From assembly GCF_019104725.1 (NCBI RefSeq), contig NZ_JAHRXF010000002.1, positions 248,001-312,000 on the forward strand: DNA of 64,000 bases. The letters run 5' to 3'. Positions 44,056 through 53,185 of this stretch are shown piece after piece. Numbering within the stretch: the stretch's first letter is position 1; each line of letters begins with the position of its first letter. The position numbers were made by a program, and so were the translations under genes. The notes beneath the pieces are model-generated. The model ran no database searches. It had not been told where the DNA came from and saw only the letters and a list, made by a program, of their open reading frames with translations. The stretch comes from Streptomyces corallincola. GTDB taxonomy: Bacteria > Actinomycetota > Actinomycetes > Streptomycetales > Streptomycetaceae.

Positions 44056-45009
44056 TCACACCTCCGTGCGCAGCAGGCGCAGATAGACGACGGAGAACAG
44101 CGACCCCACCACCAGCAGGAGCAGCGCCACGGCCGTGCCGTAGCCGATCATGCTGTTCTGGAACGCCTGTTCGTACATGAACAGCGGGAGCGTCTGGCTC
44201 CGGCCGCCCGGACCGCCACGGGTCATCACCCAGATCAGCCCGAACACCGAGAGCGTCTGAAGGGTGTTGAGCATCAGGTTCGTCCCGATGGACCGCCGGA
44301 TCATCGGCAGCGTCACATGCCACATACGGCGCCAGCCGCCCGCGCCGTCCACCTCGGCGGCCTCGGTGATCTCGCCGGGTATCCCGTCCAGCGCGGCCGA
44401 GTAGACCAGCATCGAGAACGCGGTGCCGCGCCACACGTTGGCGAACGACACGGCCAGGATCGGCAGCGTGAACAGCCAGTTCTCACGCGGGAGATGGAGC
44501 CAGTCGAGGATCGCGTTCAGGGTGCCCTCGCGCCGGAAGAACGCGTACAGCAGGAAACCGGCGACCACTTCGGGCAGCACCCACGCGGTCACCACGATCC
44601 CGCCGGTTACCGTGCGCACCGGCTTCGACGCCCGTTTCATCAGCGCGGCCAGCGCCAGCCCCAGCGTGTTCTGCCCGACCAGCGAGGACAGCACCGTGAA
44701 CACCAGGGTCAGCCATACGGCGTTGAGGAACGCGTCGTCCCGGAACGCCCTGGTGAAGTTGGCGAACCCGACGAACGAGGAGTGCGCCTGACCGGTCAAC
44801 TGGAGGTCGGTGAAGGCGATGAACACGCAGTAGGCGATCGGCCCGGCGAGGAAGAGGAGCAGCAGGACGACGGCCGGGGAGAGGGGCAGCACCCGGATCA
44901 GGGGCAGGGACCGGGCCCTCGTACGGCGCGCCGCGCGCTCCGCGCCGGGTGGGCCGCCGGGGGCCGGGACCGCCGTCTCCGGCCCCGACTCCCGCTGCCA
45001 CAGGGTCAC
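44056..45009 (-). CDS. Sugar ABC transporter permease (MalF type)
   Basis: A 317-residue permease with a 45-residue Pro/Arg-rich cytoplasmic N-terminus and six or seven helices (LSPAVVLLLLFLAGPIAYCV and onward). The coupling loop ITEAAEVDGAGGWRRMWHVT LP is the classical EAA motif. GTG at 45009 overlaps the stop of the binding-protein gene (GTGA), so its translation normally depends on ribosomes finishing that gene; the premature TAG upstream in the binding-protein gene might therefore reduce its expression. Confidence 0.93.
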   Translation of the reverse strand: MTLWQRESGPETAVPAPGGPPGAERAARRTRARSLPLIRVLPLSPAVVLLLLFLAGPIAYCVFIAFTDLQLTGQAHSSFVGFANFTRAFRDDAFLNAVWLTLVFTVLSSLVGQNTLGLALAALMKRASKPVRTVTGGIVVTAWVLPEVVAGFLLYAFFRREGTLNAILDWLHLPRENWLFTLPILAVSFANVWRGTAFSMLVYSAALDGIPGEITEAAEVDGAGGWRRMWHVTLPMIRRSIGTNLMLNTLQTLSVFGLIWVMTRGGPGGRSQTLPLFMYEQAFQNSMIGYGTAVALLLLVVGSLFSVVYLRLLRTEV

Positions 45010-46379
45010 TTGGAGGTCACCTTGCCGTCGGTGACGTCCTTCAGCGTCGCGTCGTACCCGCTCGCCGCCTTCTCCACCGACGCGTCACCCGTGGTCACGC
45101 CCTCCATCGCCTCCTGGATCGCCGTGGACACCTTCGGGTACGCCGGGTAGGCGGGCCGGTAGTGCGTGCTGGAGACCAGGCCGGTGAAGAACTCGATGCC
45201 GGGCTGCGCGGTCGCGTACGCGGGGTCCTTCGCCACGTCCTTCCTTACGGAGATACCGGAGTTGGCGATGTACCACTTGCGGGCGTTGGCCTCGGTCTGC
45301 ATCACCTTGATGAAGTCGAACGCCAGGTCCGGGTGGGCCGCCTTCGACGGCACCGACCAGGCCCAGCCGCCCGACATGCTGACCTTGCCCGGCGCCTGCC
45401 CGGTCCGCGTCGGCATGTACGCGAGCCCCAACTGCTCGGACTAGTCCGGCCAGGCGTGCCCGGTGCCCGGCAGCCACACCTGGGGCAGCCAGGAGCCGTC
45501 CAGGTTGATGCCCAGCTTGCCCTCGGGCATCAGCTCGCCATTGACGTTGGTGGCGTAGTTCGGGTCGAGGGCGTCGGACACGTCGGGCCCGAGCCTGTCG
45601 CGGTAGACGGTCTCCACGAAGGACAGCGCGTCCTTGAACCCCTGCCCGGCAGTGATCCACTTCTTCGACGCGCTGTCGTACAACGGGTCCGCGCCGCCGT
45701 CACCCGTGCCGTACAGCAGCATCTCGAAGCCCTGCATGGTGGCGCGTTCACCGGCCGGTTTGCCGGTGTAGACGTTCAGCGGGGTGACTCCGGGGACCTT
45801 CTCCTTGATGGTGCGGGCGGCTCGGAGCACCTCGTCCCAGGTCTTCGGCTGCCAGTCCTGCGGCAGGCCCGCCTTCCTGAACACCCGCCGGTCGAACCAG
45901 AGTCCACGGGTGTCGGTGCCGTCCGGCACGCCGTACGTCTTCCCGTCCTCGCCCTTGGTGGACGACTTCGAGGTGTCGATGAACTGCTCCCAGTCCGGCC
46001 ACTTGGCGAGGTAGGCGTCCAGCGGCTTCAAGTACCCGCTGGTGATGTCGGAGTTGATGAGGAAGGTGTCCTCGTAGACCAGGTCGGGCGCGGTGCGCGG
46101 GGAGCGCAGCATCTGCTGGACCTTGGTGTAGTACTCCGAGTCCGGCGCCTTGACGGGCACGAACTCCACCTTCTTGCCGGGGTACTTCTTCTCGAACTCC
46201 TTCTTGATGTCCGCGAGGTAGGTGTCCATCACCTTCACGGAGTTGTCCGTGGACTGCTTGTAGGACACCTTCAGGGTGTTGGGGTCACTGCCCGCTCCGG
46301 CGCCGCACGCGGTGAGCGCGGAAGCGGCGAGGACTGCGGCGAACAGGGGCGTGAGGGCGGCGGTGGGACGCACGGGCAT
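45006..46379 (-). pseudogene. Extracellular sugar-binding lipoprotein gene interrupted by an in-frame TAG
   Basis: The frame from ATG 46379 (after AGGAGGTC) encodes a family 1 solute-binding lipoprotein: signal peptide with lipobox LTAC (cleaved before Cys), then KVSYKQSTDNSVKVMD, YYTKVQQMLRSPRTAPDLVY and GLWFDRRVFRKAG. Codon 313 of 458 is TAG (45443-45441) in the same frame as the continuing and clearly homologous C-terminal part (SEQLGLAYMPTRTGQAPG, GGWAWSVPSKAAHPDLAFDF). Reading through gives a full-length protein of normal size. The sequence around it (WPD-stop-SEQLG) suggests an original TGG Trp codon changed to TAG by one base. It is either a true nonsense mutation, a sequence error or readthrough. 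Confidence 0.85.
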
Positions 46380-46553
46380 GACCTCCTGCGGGCACACGTC
46401 GTCGTGGCTGTGCGGGGAGATGGCTGCCCGGTGAACGTAGGAGGAGTTGTCATGTCAGGTCAATGTGTCGGGCGGGAATTGGGACAGGGGGTGGGGGAGA
46501 GGGGGCCGGGGTGAGGAGTCGTACGGGCGCGCGGTGAGGGCCCGCACGCGGGC

Positions 46554-47255
46554 TCAGCGCCCCGCGTCCCCCGGCACCCAGCGGTACACCAGCTCCGGCC
46601 GCCCGACCTGCCCGTACAGCGGGCTGCGGACGGCGCGGCCCGCCTCCACGAGGTGTTCCAGATAGCGCCGGGCGGTGATGCGCGAGATGCCGACCGTCTC
46701 GCCGACCCCGGCCGCCGTCAGCCCCTCCGCCGCCCCGCGCAGCGCGGTCGTCACCCGCTCCAGCGTCGGCCCGCTCAGTCCCTTGGGCAGCGCCGCCGGT
46801 GCCGGGGCGCGCAGCGCGGCGAGCGCCCGGTCCACCTCGTCCTGCCCGCTCGCCTCGCCCGCCGCCGCGTGGAACTCGGCGTACCGCACCAGCCGGTCCC
46901 GCAGCGTGGCGAACGTGAACGGCTTCAGCACGTACTGCACGACGCCCAGCGAGACGCCCTCGCGCACCACGGCCAGGTCCCGTGCCGACGTCACCGCTAT
47001 CACGTCCGCCTGGTGCCCGGCCGCCCGCAGCGAGCGCGCCAGCTGGAGTCCGTGCACGTCCGGCAGGTGCAGGTCCAGCAGCAACAGGTCCACCGGGGTG
47101 CGGTCCAGGACGCGGCGGGCCTCGGCCCCGGTGTGCGCCTTCCCGGCCGCGACGAAGCCGGGGACCCGGCCGACGTACAGCACATGCGCGTCGGCGGCCA
47201 CGGGGTCGTCCTCGACGACCAGGACGCGGATGGGGCGGGGCGCGGGGTCGGTCAT
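46554..47255 (-). CDS. Response regulator, CitB/DcuR type
   Basis: A 233-residue regulator. The receiver domain has VVEDDPVAADAH, phospho-acceptor Asp61 in LLLLDLHLPDVHG, and the conserved Lys in VLKPFTF. The C-terminal HTH section reads GLTAAGVGETVGISRITARR YLEHLVEAGRAV, as in CitB/DpiA regulators. ATG at 47255 overlaps the kinase stop (ATGA). It probably activates the divergent dctA gene at the 18-bp palindrome near 49087 in response to C4-dicarboxylate or citrate. Confidence 0.92.
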   Translation of the reverse strand: MTDPAPRPIRVLVVEDDPVAADAHVLYVGRVPGFVAAGKAHTGAEARRVLDRTPVDLLLLDLHLPDVHGLQLARSLRAAGHQADVIAVTSARDLAVVREGVSLGVVQYVLKPFTFATLRDRLVRYAEFHAAAGEASGQDEVDRALAALRAPAPAALPKGLSGPTLERVTTALRGAAEGLTAAGVGETVGISRITARRYLEHLVEAGRAVRSPLYGQVGRPELVYRWVPGDAGR

Positions 47256-48970
47256 GGGGTGCTTCCACCAGGGGGATCGGCGGGGGCGCCGGGGGAGAGG
47301 GGCAGGGCGGGCCTCCGTACCGCACGGGGCCGGGTGCCGGGGTCCGTGGCGGGCGCCGGGCCGTCGGCGCGGTCCCGCAGGGGCAGGCGGACCTCGAAGA
47401 CGGCGCCGCCGTCCGCGCCCTCCGTGACGGTGAGGGCGCCGTCGAGCCGGTGGACGGTCTGCCGGACCAGGGCGAGACCGAGGCCGCGCCCGCCCGGCCC
47501 GGACGGCTTGGTGGAGTAGCCGCGCCGGAAGACGAGGTCGGCGTGGGCCGGATCGACGCCCGGCCCGGTGTCCGCGACCCGCAGCACCAGCTCGTCCGGG
47601 GAGGCGTACGCCGTGACCGTCACCCGGCACCCGGCGCTGCCCTGCGCCGCGTCCACCGCGTTGTCGATGAGGTTGCCCAGCACGGTGACGAGGTCCCGGG
47701 CGGGGAGTCCCGGAGGCAGCAGCCCGTCGTCCAGGCGGCTGTCCGGCGAGACCACGAGTTCCACGCCCCGCTCGTTGGCCTGGGCGGTCTTGCCGAGCAG
47801 CAGCGCGGCCAGCACGGGCTCGCCCACCGCCGCCACCACCTGATCGGTGAGGGTCTGGGCCAGCTCCAGTTCGGCGGTGGCGAAGCCGACCGCCTCCTCC
47901 GCGCGGCCCAGCTCGATCAGCGACACCACGGTGTGCAGCCGGTTCGCCGCCTCGTGCGCCTGCGAGCGCAGCGCCTGCGTGAACCCGCGCTCGGAGTCCA
48001 GCTCGCCGGTCAGCGACTGCAACTCGGTGACATCGCGGAGCGTGACCACCGTGCCGCGCCGCTCCCCGCCGGACACCGGCGAGGTGTTGACCACCAGCAC
48101 CCGCGCGGCGGTGAGGTGCACCTCGTCCACCCGGGGCTCGTCGGAGAGCAGCGCACCGGTCAGCGGCGGGGGAAGGCCCAGGTCGGCGACCGTACGGCCG
48201 AGGACGTCCGCGTCGGCGGCCACGCCGAGCAGTTCCCGGCCGCCGTCGTTGATCAGCGCCACCCGGTGCCGCCCGTCCAGCATCAGCAGCCCCTCGCGCA
48301 CCGCGTGCAGCGCCGCCTGGTGGTAGTCGTGCATCCGGCTCAGCTCGGCGGCGTTCATCCCGTGCGTGTGCCGTCGCAGCCGCGCGTTGACCACGTACGT
48401 ACCGACCGCGCCGAGCAGCAGCGCGCCGCCCGCGACGGCGAGCAGCCCGAACACCTGGTCGCGGACCCGCGCGCTGATCGCCTCCACCCGGATACCGGCG
48501 CTGACCAGCCCGATCACCCGGCCGCCGTCCTGCACGGGCGTCACCGCGCGCACGGAGGGACCGAGCGTGCCGGTGTACGTCTCGGTGAAGGTGTGCCCCT
48601 GCCGGGCGGGCCCGGTCCGGCCCAGGAAGTGCCCGCCGATCTGCCGGGGGTCGGGGTGGGTCCAGCGGATGCCGGACGGGCTCATGATCGTCACGAAGTC
48701 CACATCGGTGTCCCGCATGACCTGGAGCGCGTACGGCTGGAGCGCGGCGGTCGGGTCCGGCGTACGGATGCCGGAGCGCACGGACGGGGAGTCCGCGACG
48801 GAGCGGGCGACGGCGGTGGCGTGCCGGGCCGCGGACTCCTCGGCCTGCCGGGTGTCGGAGAGGTACGTGAACAGGGCGTACCCGGCGACGACCACCGCTA
48901 TCAGCACCGCCTGCATGGCGAAAAGCTGACCCGCGAGGCTGCGGGGGCGGGGGAGCACGGGCACACGCAT
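47252..48970 (-). CDS. Sensor histidine kinase, CitA/DcuS type
   Basis: A 572-residue membrane sensor. Helix 1 (about 14-37, QLFAMQAVLIAVVVAGYALF), extracytoplasmic sCache domain (about 38-170 with GGHFLGRTGPARQGHTFTET), helix 2 (about 172-195), a cytoplasmic PAS domain (about 215-310), then the Spo0B-type dimerisation helix with His339 in RSQAHEAANRLHTVVSLIEL and an HATPase domain (NLIDNAVDAAQG, VADTGPGV, GGRGLGLALVRQ). The family senses citrate, malate, fumarate or succinate outside the cell. ATG at 48970 gives the short basic N-terminus expected before helix 1. Coupled to the response regulator. Confidence 0.93.
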   Translation of the reverse strand: MRVPVLPRPRSLAGQLFAMQAVLIAVVVAGYALFTYLSDTRQAEESAARHATAVARSVADSPSVRSGIRTPDPTAALQPYALQVMRDTDVDFVTIMSPSGIRWTHPDPRQIGGHFLGRTGPARQGHTFTETYTGTLGPSVRAVTPVQDGGRVIGLVSAGIRVEAISARVRDQVFGLLAVAGGALLLGAVGTYVVNARLRRHTHGMNAAELSRMHDYHQAALHAVREGLLMLDGRHRVALINDGGRELLGVAADADVLGRTVADLGLPPPLTGALLSDEPRVDEVHLTAARVLVVNTSPVSGGERRGTVVTLRDVTELQSLTGELDSERGFTQALRSQAHEAANRLHTVVSLIELGRAEEAVGFATAELELAQTLTDQVVAAVGEPVLAALLLGKTAQANERGVELVVSPDSRLDDGLLPPGLPARDLVTVLGNLIDNAVDAAQGSAGCRVTVTAYASPDELVLRVADTGPGVDPAHADLVFRRGYSTKPSGPGGRGLGLALVRQTVHRLDGALTVTEGADGGAVFEVRLPLRDRADGPAPATDPGTRPRAVRRPALPLSPGAPADPPGGSTP

Positions 48971-49086
48971 GGCAGCAGTGTGCCTCTCCGGCCCCGCCCG
49001 CACTAATCGCTGCGCCGCCCCGCACCACGTGCGGGAAGCCCTCCTGAACCAATCGATCAGGGACCACGTGAACTAAATGAACGGAA

Positions 49087-49104
49087 GAGTGACGCCCGTC
49101 ACTC
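49087..49104. promoter_or_regulatory. 18-bp palindrome in the dctA/sensor kinase intergenic region
   Basis: GAGTGACG-CC-CGTCACTC, perfect 8-bp arms, located 88 bases upstream of the dctA start and 117 bases upstream of the divergent kinase start. It is the natural candidate for the binding site of the response regulator encoded next door. Confidence 0.6.
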
Positions 49105-49191
49105 GCCGGGAGATAGTCAGCTCATCCCCAGCACTTTCCGGACGTGAGCCGCACGCCGGTGATGCCGACGACGACGTCAAGGAGGGCAGCC

Positions 49192-50580
49192 GTGGCCAGC
49201 ACATCCCCGACGGCACCTGCCGCACCCGCGCGCAAGCGGGACCGTACGCACTACCTGTACATCGCCGTGATCGTGGCGGTCGGGCTCGGCATCGCCGTGG
49301 GGCTGATCTGGCCCGACGCGGCGGTGGAGCTGAAGCCGCTGGGCACCGGCTTCGTGAACCTGATCAAGATGATGATCTCGCCCATCATCTTCTGCACGAT
49401 CGTGCTGGGCATCGGCTCGGTCCGCAAGGCCGCCAAGGTCGGCGCGGTCGGCGGTATCGCGCTCGGCTACTTCCTGGTGATGTCCCTGGTCGCCCTGGCC
49501 ATCGGCCTGGTCGTCGGCAACATCCTGCACCCCGGTGACGGCCTGCACATCACCAACGCCCTCCGCCAGACCGGTCACGCCCAGGTCTCCGCCGACGCGC
49601 TGCCCCCGGTGGACTTCGTCCTGTCGATCATCCCGACGACGTTCCTGTCCGCCTTCACCGAGGGCCAGGTCCTCCAGACGCTGCTGGTCGCGCTGCTGAC
49701 CGGCTTCGCGCTCCAGGCGATGGGCCCGGTCGGACAGCCCGTGCTGCGCGGTGTCGAGCACCTCCAGCGGCTGGTCTTCCGCATCCTGGCGATGGTCATG
49801 TGGGTCGCGCCCATCGGCGCCTTCGGCGCGATCGCGGCGGTCGTGGGCTCCTCCGGTGTGGAGGCGCTCAAGAGCCTCGCGGTCCTGATGTTCGGCTTCT
49901 ACGTCACCTGCGTGCTGTTCGTCGTCGTCGTCCTCGGCACGATCCTGCGCCTGGTGGCCGGGGTGAACGTCTTCGCCCTGCTGAAGTACCTGGCCCGCGA
50001 GTTCCTGCTGATCCTCTCCACGTCGTCCTCCGAGTCGGCGCTGCCCCGCCTCATCGCCAAGATGGAGCACCTCGGCGTCAGCAAGCCGGTCGTCGGCATC
50101 ACCGTGCCGACCGGCTACTCGTTCAACCTCGACGGCACGATGATCTACATGACGATGGCGTCCCTCTTCGTCGCGGACGCCCTCGGCACTCCGATGTCCG
50201 TCGGCGAGCAGATCCCGCTCCTGCTCTTCCTGCTCCTCGCCTCCAAGGGCGCGGCGGGCGTCAGCGGCGCGGGTCTCGCCACCCTCGCGGGCGGCCTCCA
50301 GTCCCACAAGCCCGCCCTCGTGGACGGCGTCGGCCTCATCGTCGGCATCGACCGCTTCATGAGCGAGGCCCGCGCCCTCACCAACTTCGCGGGCAACGCC
50401 ATCGCCACCGTCCTCATCGGCACCTGGACCAAGGAGATCGACCAGGACCGGGTGCGGAGGGTCCTCGCGGGAGAGATCCCGTTCGACGAGACGACCCTGC
50501 TGGACGAGGACGAGGCGGGCACGGCGGACGTGCCGCCGCCCGGACAGGGGGACGGGGAGAAGGAGTTGGCGAAGGCGTAG
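49192..50580 (+). CDS. dctA: C4-dicarboxylate/cation symporter, DctA family
   Basis: A 462-residue DAACS-family symporter with eight helices and two hairpins importing malate, succinate or fumarate with protons or sodium. Family motifs: FVNLIKMMISPIIFCTIVLG, LSTSSSESALPRLIAKME (Ser-rich hairpin 1), VGITVPTGYSFNLDGTMIYM and the hairpin 2 region SKGAAGVSGAGLATLAGGL. GTG at 49192 follows AAGGAGGG with ideal spacing; an in-frame GTG at 49144 lacks a ribosome site. The adjacent CitA/DcuS-like two-component system probably induces it. Confidence 0.93.
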   Translation: MASTSPTAPAAPARKRDRTHYLYIAVIVAVGLGIAVGLIWPDAAVELKPLGTGFVNLIKMMISPIIFCTIVLGIGSVRKAAKVGAVGGIALGYFLVMSLVALAIGLVVGNILHPGDGLHITNALRQTGHAQVSADALPPVDFVLSIIPTTFLSAFTEGQVLQTLLVALLTGFALQAMGPVGQPVLRGVEHLQRLVFRILAMVMWVAPIGAFGAIAAVVGSSGVEALKSLAVLMFGFYVTCVLFVVVVLGTILRLVAGVNVFALLKYLAREFLLILSTSSSESALPRLIAKMEHLGVSKPVVGITVPTGYSFNLDGTMIYMTMASLFVADALGTPMSVGEQIPLLLFLLLASKGAAGVSGAGLATLAGGLQSHKPALVDGVGLIVGIDRFMSEARALTNFAGNAIATVLIGTWTKEIDQDRVRRVLAGEIPFDETTLLDEDEAGTADVPPPGQGDGEKELAKA

Positions 50581-50727
50581 GGCTCCCGCCCCGGCGGGGA
50601 GCGCGAACTCCGCTTTCGTGCGGGGGACTTCGCTCCCGCCCTCGGTGCGGGCCCTCCCCCCTCCGGCCCCGCACAACCCCAGGCCCCGTACCACCCGGCC
50701 CCGCATCACCAGGGCCCCGCAACGCCC

Positions 50728-50752
50728 GGCCCCGGACCACTGGTCCGGGGCC
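50728..50752 (+). terminator. Palindrome after dctA, probable terminator
   Basis: A 12-bp perfect inverted repeat around a single central base (50728-50739 with 50741-50752; the true loop will be five to seven bases), 147 bases after the dctA stop. Confidence 0.5.
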
Positions 50753-50760
50753 GTTCGCGT

Positions 50761-50839
50761 GCGCGCGGTGAAGAGCCCGTTTGCGGAGCCGTGGACCGTC
50801 GCGCGCGGTGGAGAGCCCGTTTGCGGAGCCGTGGACCGT
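50761..50839 (+). repeat. 40-bp tandem duplication upstream of the Lon/NTPase locus
   Basis: Copy 1 (50761-50799) and copy 2 (50801-50839) are identical over 39 bases except one A/G difference (50771 against 50811), with a period of 40 bp. Each contains GAGCCCGTTTGCGGAGCC and GTGGACCGT. Only copy 2 is followed by a -10 box. Confidence 0.9.
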
Positions 50840-50848
50840 GGGTAGCCT
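50820..50848 (+). promoter_or_regulatory. Predicted promoter of the four-gene Lon/NTPase operon
   Basis: A -35-like TTTGCG (50820-50825), 17-bp spacer and -10 TAGCCT (50843-50848). The -35 lies in the second copy of the tandem duplication, so the same sequence in copy 1 may serve as an upstream activator site. Confidence 0.45.
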
Positions 50849-51006
50849 GACCGCCTTCCGGCCGTCCGGCCCGCCAACCCTCCGGGCCCTCCAGCCCTCC
50901 GGACTCCCGGCTCAACTCCCCGCGACGGAGGACTCGTTGTGGCCAGCCGCCTACCGTTCTCCGTACTTGTCCTCGAAACTGACGGACAAGTGGCGAAAGA
51001 GGCGAC

Positions 51007-51732
51007 GTGATCTTCTTCGTGACGGCGGGGGTGAGTGCCATCCTGCTGAGCGCGCTGGGCTTCGATCCCGACCGCGCGGCCTACTGGCGTCGATGGCTGG
51101 GTGTCCCCGGATATCTGCTGCGGCGCTCCCTGCTGGCGCTGCCCCCGCTGGCGATGGCGCTCGTGCTGTGCCATTTCCTCCAGGCGCCGCCGGACCGCAT
51201 GGCCGAGGCGCTGCACGGCGGGGGGATCGGACTGTTCGTCGCCGCGCTGCTGAAGGCCGACCCCGGATTCCGCAGCATCCCGAAGCTGCGCGCCAACGTC
51301 GGCAACGCCGCGAACGCCGCCGACCCCCGGCAGGCGGCGTCCGCCCTGACCTGGATCCACGGTGTCGCCTGCCACCGGTTCGACGTGGCGGCCCAGCGCA
51401 AGATCACCGCCCACCTCGGCCGGCTCAAGGAGCTCGGCCCAGGATCGGCGGAACTGGTCTCCACCGCCGAGGAGATCGCCGCCCTGCTGACCCGCGAGGC
51501 CGCCGACGCCACCCCCAGGTCCCGCCCCGCGCTCCAGGAACGCCTGGAGCGGATACACCGGCAGATCAGCGTGCTGGAAGACTCGATGGCCAGCGGCCCG
51601 CAGCTCCGCCGTACCGCGTACGAGCTGGCGGAGAGCCTCAACCAGGAGATGATCACGCGCCGTTGGAGCAGGGAGTCCGCCCAGCCGCGCCAGGAAGGGA
51701 AAGAACAGCCGCGCCCGGAGGGGAAACAGTGA
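51007..51732 (+). CDS. Membrane protein of unknown function with cytoplasmic helical domain
   Basis: A 241-residue protein, first gene of the four-gene unit. Three hydrophobic helices are visible (IFFVTAGVSAILLSALGF; LLRRSLLALPPLAMALVLCH; GGGIGLFVAALLKA), followed by a soluble helical domain with AANVGNAANAADPRQ-like and RPALQERLERIHRQISVLED sections, and a charged tail of QPRQEGKEQPRPEGKQ. GTG at 51007. The stop overlaps the next start (GTGA), so it is translated with the sigma-like gene. I do not recognise the family; it might tether or anchor the system to the membrane. Confidence 0.72.
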   Translation: MIFFVTAGVSAILLSALGFDPDRAAYWRRWLGVPGYLLRRSLLALPPLAMALVLCHFLQAPPDRMAEALHGGGIGLFVAALLKADPGFRSIPKLRANVGNAANAADPRQAASALTWIHGVACHRFDVAAQRKITAHLGRLKELGPGSAELVSTAEEIAALLTREAADATPRSRPALQERLERIHRQISVLEDSMASGPQLRRTAYELAESLNQEMITRRWSRESAQPRQEGKEQPRPEGKQ

Positions 51733-52376
51733 CCGAGACCAGCACCGGGCCCACCCGGTTCACCACCGACTGCGTCACCATCGCCCGCATCCTGCGCGAG
51801 GGGGACAGCGAACCCCTCGACGCCACCGCCGAGACCGCCCTCGCGGACGCGCTGCGCAACGTCACCCGCGACCTGCCCCGGCTGCTCAGCCGCAGATCCG
51901 CGCTCGACGGCGACGACGCCCCCGACCTCGTCCAGGAGGTGCTGGCCCGGTTCGTGGCCGCCGCCACCAAGGGGCTCGTCGATCCGGACCGGTCACCGGC
52001 CGGGTATCTGCTGCGCATCGCGATGAATCTGGTCGCCGACAGCGCGCGGTCCGCACCGCGTCCAGTGCCCTTGGCGGACCTCGGGACGGCGCTCGACTCG
52101 GGCATCGTCGCCCCGGCCGCCGCCGGACCGGGGCCGGACGCCGTCACCCGGCTCATCGACTCCCTCGGCTCGCGGGACGCCGTACGCGACGCGCTGGCCC
52201 GCGCCTCCCGGACCGGGGACCACCTGGTGGTGGAGGTGGTCTCCGCCTGGCTGGACCTCGCGGCGGAGACCGGCACCGAACCGGCCAGCCGGGCGGTCGC
52301 CGAACGGGCGGGCGTCAGCAAGTCCAGCGTGGCCAACGTACTGAGGCGATTCGCCGAACAGGTGCGGCAGCCGTGA
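51729..52376 (+). CDS. Sigma-70-like regulator (ECF-type architecture)
   Basis: A 215-residue protein. Residues 60-110 (DAPDLVQEVLARFVAAATKG then PAGYLLRIAMNLVADSARS) match sigma-70 region 2 with the DLVQEV core, and the C-terminal RAVAERAGVSKSSVANVLRR is a helix-turn-helix like region 4. The linker is Ala/Pro-rich. It is therefore a candidate ECF-like sigma factor or a degenerate relative; no anti-sigma partner is encoded unless the membrane protein upstream serves. GTG at 51729 overlaps the previous stop. Coupling with the giant protein suggests that it regulates this locus or reports its activity. Confidence 0.75.
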   Translation: MTETSTGPTRFTTDCVTIARILREGDSEPLDATAETALADALRNVTRDLPRLLSRRSALDGDDAPDLVQEVLARFVAAATKGLVDPDRSPAGYLLRIAMNLVADSARSAPRPVPLADLGTALDSGIVAPAAAGPGPDAVTRLIDSLGSRDAVRDALARASRTGDHLVVEVVSAWLDLAAETGTEPASRAVAERAGVSKSSVANVLRRFAEQVRQP

Positions 52377-52492
52377 CGCGTGGGGCGCGTCCCGGCGGAA
52401 TTCAGGTGGCCACCCGAGCCGTCCCGTACGTACTTGTCAGCGACGCCCGTCATGAGGGCGCCGACCTGAATCATGGAGCAAGAGGGGTACCA

Positions 52493-53185
52493 ATGGAACG
52501 GTACGAGAACCGGCACGTGGAGGAAGGTGAGACCGTCGAGGCAGGGGGGGACATGGGAGGACTGGCCCGTGCCGTGCCCCGGCGGCTGCTCGGGTTCCTC
52601 GCCGGGCTGGCGGCCTTGACGCCGGAGGGCCAGGAGATCGCGCTGGGCACGCTGGGTCCCGGCTCCCGGCTGGTGCTGGAGGCGCTGCGGCTGGTGGAGC
52701 CCGGCGAGCGGGGCGGACTGACCGGTCCGGGCCGTGAGCTGTCGGAGTCGCTCGCGCGCGGCATCGGGTCCGGGGGGGACCCGGCGCCGGTCGTGCCGCT
52801 GGCACCGAGGCTGCGCCGGATCGCCCGCGTCACGGCGGTCTCCGACTTCGGCACGGCCGCCGCCTCGACGGCGGAACGCCACCGGACGGTCGTGGCGGAC
52901 GTGGAGCACGGTGAGCGCGAGCCGCGCCGCCGCGCCGTCTACGCGCTCTCCCCGCAGTGGGACCTGCCCTTCCCGCCGGAAGCGGTGACGGTCGAGGTCG
53001 TCCGCACACCGGAAGGGTTCAGAGTGTCGCAGCGCTCCGGAGCCGAGACCGTCGTGGTGGCCGAGACGATGGAGCCGCTGCCGTACGGCCACGCCCGTCC
53101 GCTGCTGCTCGCCAACCCGCAGGACCGGCCGCCGTCGGACCTGCTGCCCGACCTGCTGCGGCTCAGTGACGAGTCCGATGGCTGA
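52493..53185 (+). CDS. Protein of unknown family in the Lon/NTPase operon
   Basis: A 230-residue soluble protein with no recognised domain. It has an acidic N-terminus (MERYENRHVEEGETVEAGGD), a helical part (RRLLGFLAGLAALTPEGQE, LVLEALRLVEPGERGG) and a beta-rich C-terminal half (VEVVRTPEGFRVSQRSGAET). ATG at 52493 follows AGAGGGG; a GTG at 52373 in a GTGA overlap with the previous gene is an alternative start adding 40 residues. Its end overlaps the start of the 1,822-residue gene by 20 bases, so the two are coupled and the proteins may interact. Confidence 0.65.
   Translation: MERYENRHVEEGETVEAGGDMGGLARAVPRRLLGFLAGLAALTPEGQEIALGTLGPGSRLVLEALRLVEPGERGGLTGPGRELSESLARGIGSGGDPAPVVPLAPRLRRIARVTAVSDFGTAAASTAERHRTVVADVEHGEREPRRRAVYALSPQWDLPFPPEAVTVEVVRTPEGFRVSQRSGAETVVVAETMEPLPYGHARPLLLANPQDRPPSDLLPDLLRLSDESDG

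Larger units (their letters stand above)
50581..51006 (+). promoter_or_regulatory. 426-base intergenic region with terminator, tandem duplication and promoter
   Basis: No gene is visible. It holds the dctA terminator (50728-50752), a 40-bp tandem duplication (50761-50839) and a promoter that uses the second copy (50820-50848), followed by a leader of about 150 bases to the GTG at 51007 with AGAGGCG as the ribosome site. Confidence 0.6.

Noticed and set aside
52373..53185. Longer version of the 52493 gene from GTG 52373
   Set aside because: The GTGA overlap is attractive, but the added 40 residues look non-natural and the ATG at 52493 has a good ribosome site; kept only as an alternative.
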